From Armigeres subalbatus (Eukaryota; Arthropoda; Insecta; Diptera; Culicidae), in the NCBI RefSeq assembly GCF_024139115.2, contig NC_085140.1:425405781-425469780 (forward strand): DNA of 64,000 nucleotides. The letters are read 5' to 3'. The translations under genes were made by a program, and so were the position numbers. Positions 60,916-64,000 of this stretch are shown here, piece by piece. The stretch's first letter is position 1; every line of letters starts with the position of its first letter. The notes under the pieces are model-generated. The model made no database searches. It saw only the letters and a list, made by a program, of their open reading frames with translations, and had not been told where the DNA came from.

Positions 60916-61753
60916 TAGGGGGAGATCCCCCAGCGCCGGACACCTCCCAATACCGGACACTTCTTAAAACGGCATTTGCAGGGATCCCTCCATCAACTTA
61001 TGTAATACAAAAGAAAGCTATTGAAAAATCCTTTACCTGCATGGAATATCAGATCCTCATGTTGTAAGGTTTGTTCAAAATTTGAAATTGAGCAAAAATG
61101 TCAAAAAATTTCATTTTCCGCCTTATTTTAGAAGGTTTGAATCAACAATATTAAAATCAATGGAATGCATTCTGATTATGTCGAGATGGTCAATATCAGT
61201 CATATTTCCAATAGCGATCATGATTTGTTAGATATATAACGTATCTATGGTGCAAAATCAATTTCTGTATCCGGTAGCTGTCCCCCGGGTCCGGACAGTG
61301 AGTTTTTTCATGTGATCAAATAGCCATTCTTTGCACCTGTTTTGCCAAACTTACTTCAATTCAATTGTTTTTCTTGCTGATGTATGATGTATCATTGAAT
61401 TGAAGGGAATTCTGAGTAGGATGTAAGAAATTAAACTGGAGAGTCAAATAAGCTCTGCTAACACGTGTTAATATCTAATACAACTTGAAGCAAGTGAAAA
61501 ATGTTACTATTCTGAATGATGTCTTTATTCATGAAATAGAAACTTAGACATATTTGAATATGGTGAAAATTTTCAACAAAATTCATCATCAAAATACATC
61601 GTCCAAAAACGTGTTCAAATGATCAAATATAGTTTGTATGAGTCATTAATGATCATATTTTGTATATATGGTGTACAAGTAAACATAACCCGGATAATTA
61701 AAGAGCTGTTCGTAAAATGGCTCATGTGTCCGGCACAGGGAGATCTCCCCCTA
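60916..61753. mobile_element. Inverted-repeat element B, copy 2 (0.84 kb)
   Basis: Left TAGGGGGAGATCCCCCAGCG with CCGGACAC, right GTGTCCGGCACAGGGAGATC then TCCCCCTA, with TA at both edges. Homologous to 38473-39408 in the same orientation, with internal length differences. An additional internal copy of the GTCCGGACAG-type phrase lies near 61288. Confidence 0.8.
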
Positions 61754-61936
61754 TACGTTATTCCATAATATTAGTGTTAACGGACTCTACTCATCGTATT
61801 GAAGAGTATACTCTTTAACAGAAGAATAGAAAACATATATGCTGTATTTTTTTGTTAAATATCTTGGTTGTGCATATGCACAGCATATGTTTCGAAATGG
61901 ACAAATTGATATGAAATTTGCGAAAAAGAATCCACG

Positions 61937-62007
61937 TGTCTTGGAGGGACTCGAACCCTCAACCTCCTACTCTCTAGATAGGCGTGATAACCCCTACACA
62001 ACAAGAC
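61937..62007 (-). tRNA. tRNA-like sequence, left arm of the palindrome (anticodon AGA)
   Basis: Mirror copy of 62313-62383, identical as far as I can read. Same reservations: a tRNA-like pseudogene or SINE head is more likely than a working tRNA. Confidence 0.35.
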
Positions 62008-62312
62008 CACTTAAAGGTCACGTTTGCGGAAAAGCCATCAGAATCCGAGTACCAACCTCCACCGCGGTTAGCTCTCTTTTTTGCAAATTGAATATCTTTC
62101 GGATGCTTGATTTGCCCAATCTCCACATTTGCTTTACTGTTGTATATCCACAGCCAAGCGAGTGCACATTGTTTATACAACAGTAAAGCAAATGTGGAGA
62201 TTGGGCAAATCAAGCATCCGAAAGATATTCAATTTGCAAAAAAGAGAGCTAACCGCGGTGGAGGTTGGTACTCGGATTCTGATGGCTTTTCCGCAAACGT
62301 GACCTTTAAGTG

Positions 62313-62383
62313 GTCTTGTTGTGTAGGGGTTATCACGCCTATCTAGAGAGTAGGAGGTTGAGGGTTCGAGTCCCTCCAAGACA
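62313..62383 (+). tRNA. tRNA-like sequence, right arm of the palindrome (anticodon AGA)
   Basis: 71 nt. Acceptor GTCTTG/CAAGAC (6 bp), D arm GTG-TAGGGGTTAT-CAC, anticodon stem CCTAT/GTAGG with loop CTAGAGA (AGA would read Ser codon UCU), T arm GAGGG-TTCGAGT-CCCTC and a perfect B box. It lacks the long variable arm of tRNA-Ser and has a one-base linker and a short acceptor stem, so it is probably a tRNA-derived element and not a decoding tRNA. Pol III promoter boxes look usable. Confidence 0.4.
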
Positions 62384-62474
62384 CGTGGATTCTTTTTCGC
62401 AAATTTCATATCAATTTGTCCATTTCGAAACATATGCTGTGCATATGCACAACCAAGATATTTAACAAAAAAAT

Positions 62475-62984
62475 GGTTTTCGTACGGCCGAGTTGCCGAA
62501 TAATATGCAATTAATTATATATGCTGTAATTTGGCGGATATGTCACTTTTTCAGATTACGGCAGTGTATTGCTGTATATAAAATTACAATTAAAATACAC
62601 TGACAGCGGACCTTCGCGGACATCCAAACATTCGTGTAAAAATCTACTCTAATGAGAATAGTTTTTTTTGCGGTTCTGCGTATCCTATTGGAAAGTGTTC
62701 AAAATTCGGCCAGAAACCGCGTGAAGATAAACTTGCCTAAATATTTGCCATATTTGTTTTCGCCAACGTCGGTTCACGCTGCCGTTGTTGGTAAATACGT
62801 CGGCGAGGCAAAAGTGATGGCTCCGCCGCATAGTGGCGAGCCCCCATTTAAATACCAGGCAAACCTTAATATATTGCTCTAGTTTTTCACACAAGAGTTA
62901 TTTTGGATGGCTGAATTCATTTTGAGGTTGGAATTGTGACATCCCAAGTAACAATTTCCATGCTTGTTGGATTTATTTAAATCC
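62475..62984. other. No gene; GC-rich patch resembling the 55.7/59.4-kb ends
   Basis: Around 62770-62850 the sequence has GCCAACGTCGGTTCACGCTG and GGCTCCGCCGCATAGTGGCG, loosely like the GC-rich ends near 55.75 and 59.45 kb. No boundaries found. Confidence 0.3.
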
Positions 62985-63230
62985 GGAGATGGAGAGTTCG
63001 ATTCTAGGTCCGGTCTAGGATGTTTCCGGGCTGTAAACTTTCTCGACACCCTCGCCATAGTACATCCATTGTACTTGCCACACAAGATACATACTCATGC
63101 AATGGCGGGCATAGAAAAACTTTCAATTAATAACTGAGGAAAACTGATTAAATACATTAATAAGTCCAAATGCAGGCCAAATTCCAGTTGTAATGTAGAA
63201 CCATTGCAGAAGAAGAAGAAGAAGAAAAAT
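62985..63230 (+). mobile_element. Second tRNA-derived SINE family, (GAA)n tail
   Basis: Degenerate B box GAGAGTTCGATTCTAGGTCC, then GTCTAGGATGTTTCCGGGCT, GTACATCCATTGTACTTGCC and AATGGCGGGCATAGAAAAAC, ending in AGAAGAAGAAGAAGAAGAAA. The layout is a tRNA-derived SINE different from the Feilai type. The 5' end is missing. Confidence 0.65.
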
Positions 63231-64000
63231 ATTCTATCCAGATTAAAATAATTTTAAACAAGTACATACATTTACAAATTCAGGATCCTTCTTGTTCCAT
63301 CGAATGAAGCGTTTCAGAATACTTCCTCCTTCACACAATATTCATCATATAGTCACATTCGAAACCACATGCAGTCGGTACGGTGCAAACAAGATAGCAA
63401 CAGAATGAAATCAAGTTATACAACATAACTCGTAGTTACCATATACCTAACCTATATGCCATCATTTCGTTGTGGAAATTTGCTCATGAACCACTTTTGA
63501 AATCACTATCACTGGGCGCAAAAAATCTGCTGCGCTTTTCCTTGTCCCTTCTGTTCAAATTTTTCCACCGAAGGGCTCCTTCTTGTGTTGTTATTGTTGT
63601 CGACTTGGCGAAACATTGCTCTTTCAACTTGGGCTGAAGGTAAGATGGATGTCTAACCCCGGGATACTTAATACATCGTTGGTGCAACTCGGGTTCAAAA
63701 GAATGCTTACCACGGAAGCAAACATATTTTTGCAATATAGCTTATGCTTAGCATTTTTCTTGACTGAATTAAAAGTGCTACTGAGTACTGACATTCGATG
63801 ATAATCGACTGGTTAAAATAAGAACCGCCAAATTCTTCCATGAACGAACATTTGGATTAATGATAAGAAATGTGTATCGATTAAATAAAAAAAATACATA
63901 ACATAGTTTTCCCATTGGCTATCTTTCAAATTGTAAAAATAAAAGAATAAAGTTGGAAAGATTCAAATTTTCATTTGCTGGTTAGTTTTCAGAATCTGAT
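63231..64000. other. No supported gene; possible exon edge near 63638
   Basis: A good donor-like CTGAAGGTAAGATGG lies at about 63634 on the plus strand after a GC-richer 100 bp, with more than one open frame and no recognised protein. The opposite strand also has an 83-codon frame (63735-63484). It could be the edge of a host exon, but I cannot support direction or family. Confidence 0.25.

Larger units (their letters stand above)
61846..62474. repeat. Near-perfect 0.63-kb palindrome (301-bp arms, 26-bp spacer)
   Basis: 61846-62146 is the reverse complement of 62173-62474 with at most a one-base length difference. The spacer is CCACAGCCAAGCGAGTGCAC plus a few bases. Each arm carries a tRNA-like sequence. 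The 12-mer ATATATGCTGTA stands immediately left (61835-61846) and again at 62516-62527. Frames on both strands (61839-62186, 62433-62173 and others) are mirror images of each other and not genes. Confidence 0.93.

Noticed and set aside
61839..62433. Four similar frames of 79-115 codons on both strands
   Set aside because: They are mirror images created by the palindrome and overlap the tRNA-like sequences.

Overview
The window looks like non-coding, transposon-packed DNA from an Aedes-type mosquito. No tool was run, so the species is an inference. It rests on several Feilai-type tRNA-derived SINEs, an RTE-clade and an I/Loa-like non-LTR retrotransposon, many small inverted-repeat elements with TA target sites, GGAATTCCTCC and TTTGGCCGAA minisatellites, AT-rich unique sequence and short assembly gaps. 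No intact protein-coding gene longer than about 100 residues is convincing. The long open frames are retrotransposon domains or artefacts of simple repeats.

Left part (1-17.6 kb): one plausible host coding exon on the minus strand (292-523) ends in a perfect GTGAGT donor, with a CpG-richer stretch upstream of it. The rest is AT-rich sequence with a SINE, an unrecognised coding relic (8.08-8.40 kb), a GGAATTCCTCC minisatellite (8.9-9.8 kb), a dispersed repeat also found at 41.7 kb, and a CpG-rich promoter-like block near 16.6-17.0 kb.

Middle (17.6-42 kb): a badly decayed non-LTR retrotransposon with ORF1-like, endonuclease, RT, RNase H and zinc-finger-like traces and a poly-A end (17.6-22.9 kb). 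Then come an assembly gap, a weak TATA promoter candidate, a 3.6-kb DNA transposon with about 430-bp terminal inverted repeats and a broken transposase (25.55-29.2 kb), a 3-kb GAATTC-rich degenerate satellite (31-34.3 kb), a minisatellite plus foldback (34.6-35.1 kb), unrecognised coding fragments (35.8-36.8 kb), and a 0.94-kb inverted-repeat element.

Right part (42-64 kb): two arrays of a 152-bp satellite with homologous 3' flanks. The first is deletion-riddled, lies beside an N gap and carries two nested MITEs. The second is clean, with an exact 152-bp period. Next is the most interesting site: a full-length tRNA-Lys(CTT) sequence with an encoded CCA and a G in place of the conserved A58. 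It abuts a putative minus-strand LTR, and an 11-bp primer-binding-site-like repeat lies 158 bp away. This reads like a fossil of reverse transcription running through the tRNA primer. An RTE element with three single-base frameshifts follows, then a 1-kb pyrimidine tract, a candidate 3.76-kb inserted segment, a cluster of three inverted-repeat elements, and a near-perfect 0.63-kb palindrome whose arms each carry a tRNA-like sequence.

The genes do not form a pathway. The window is a record of nested mobile-element insertion, satellite growth and decay, with at most a few host exons at its edges.
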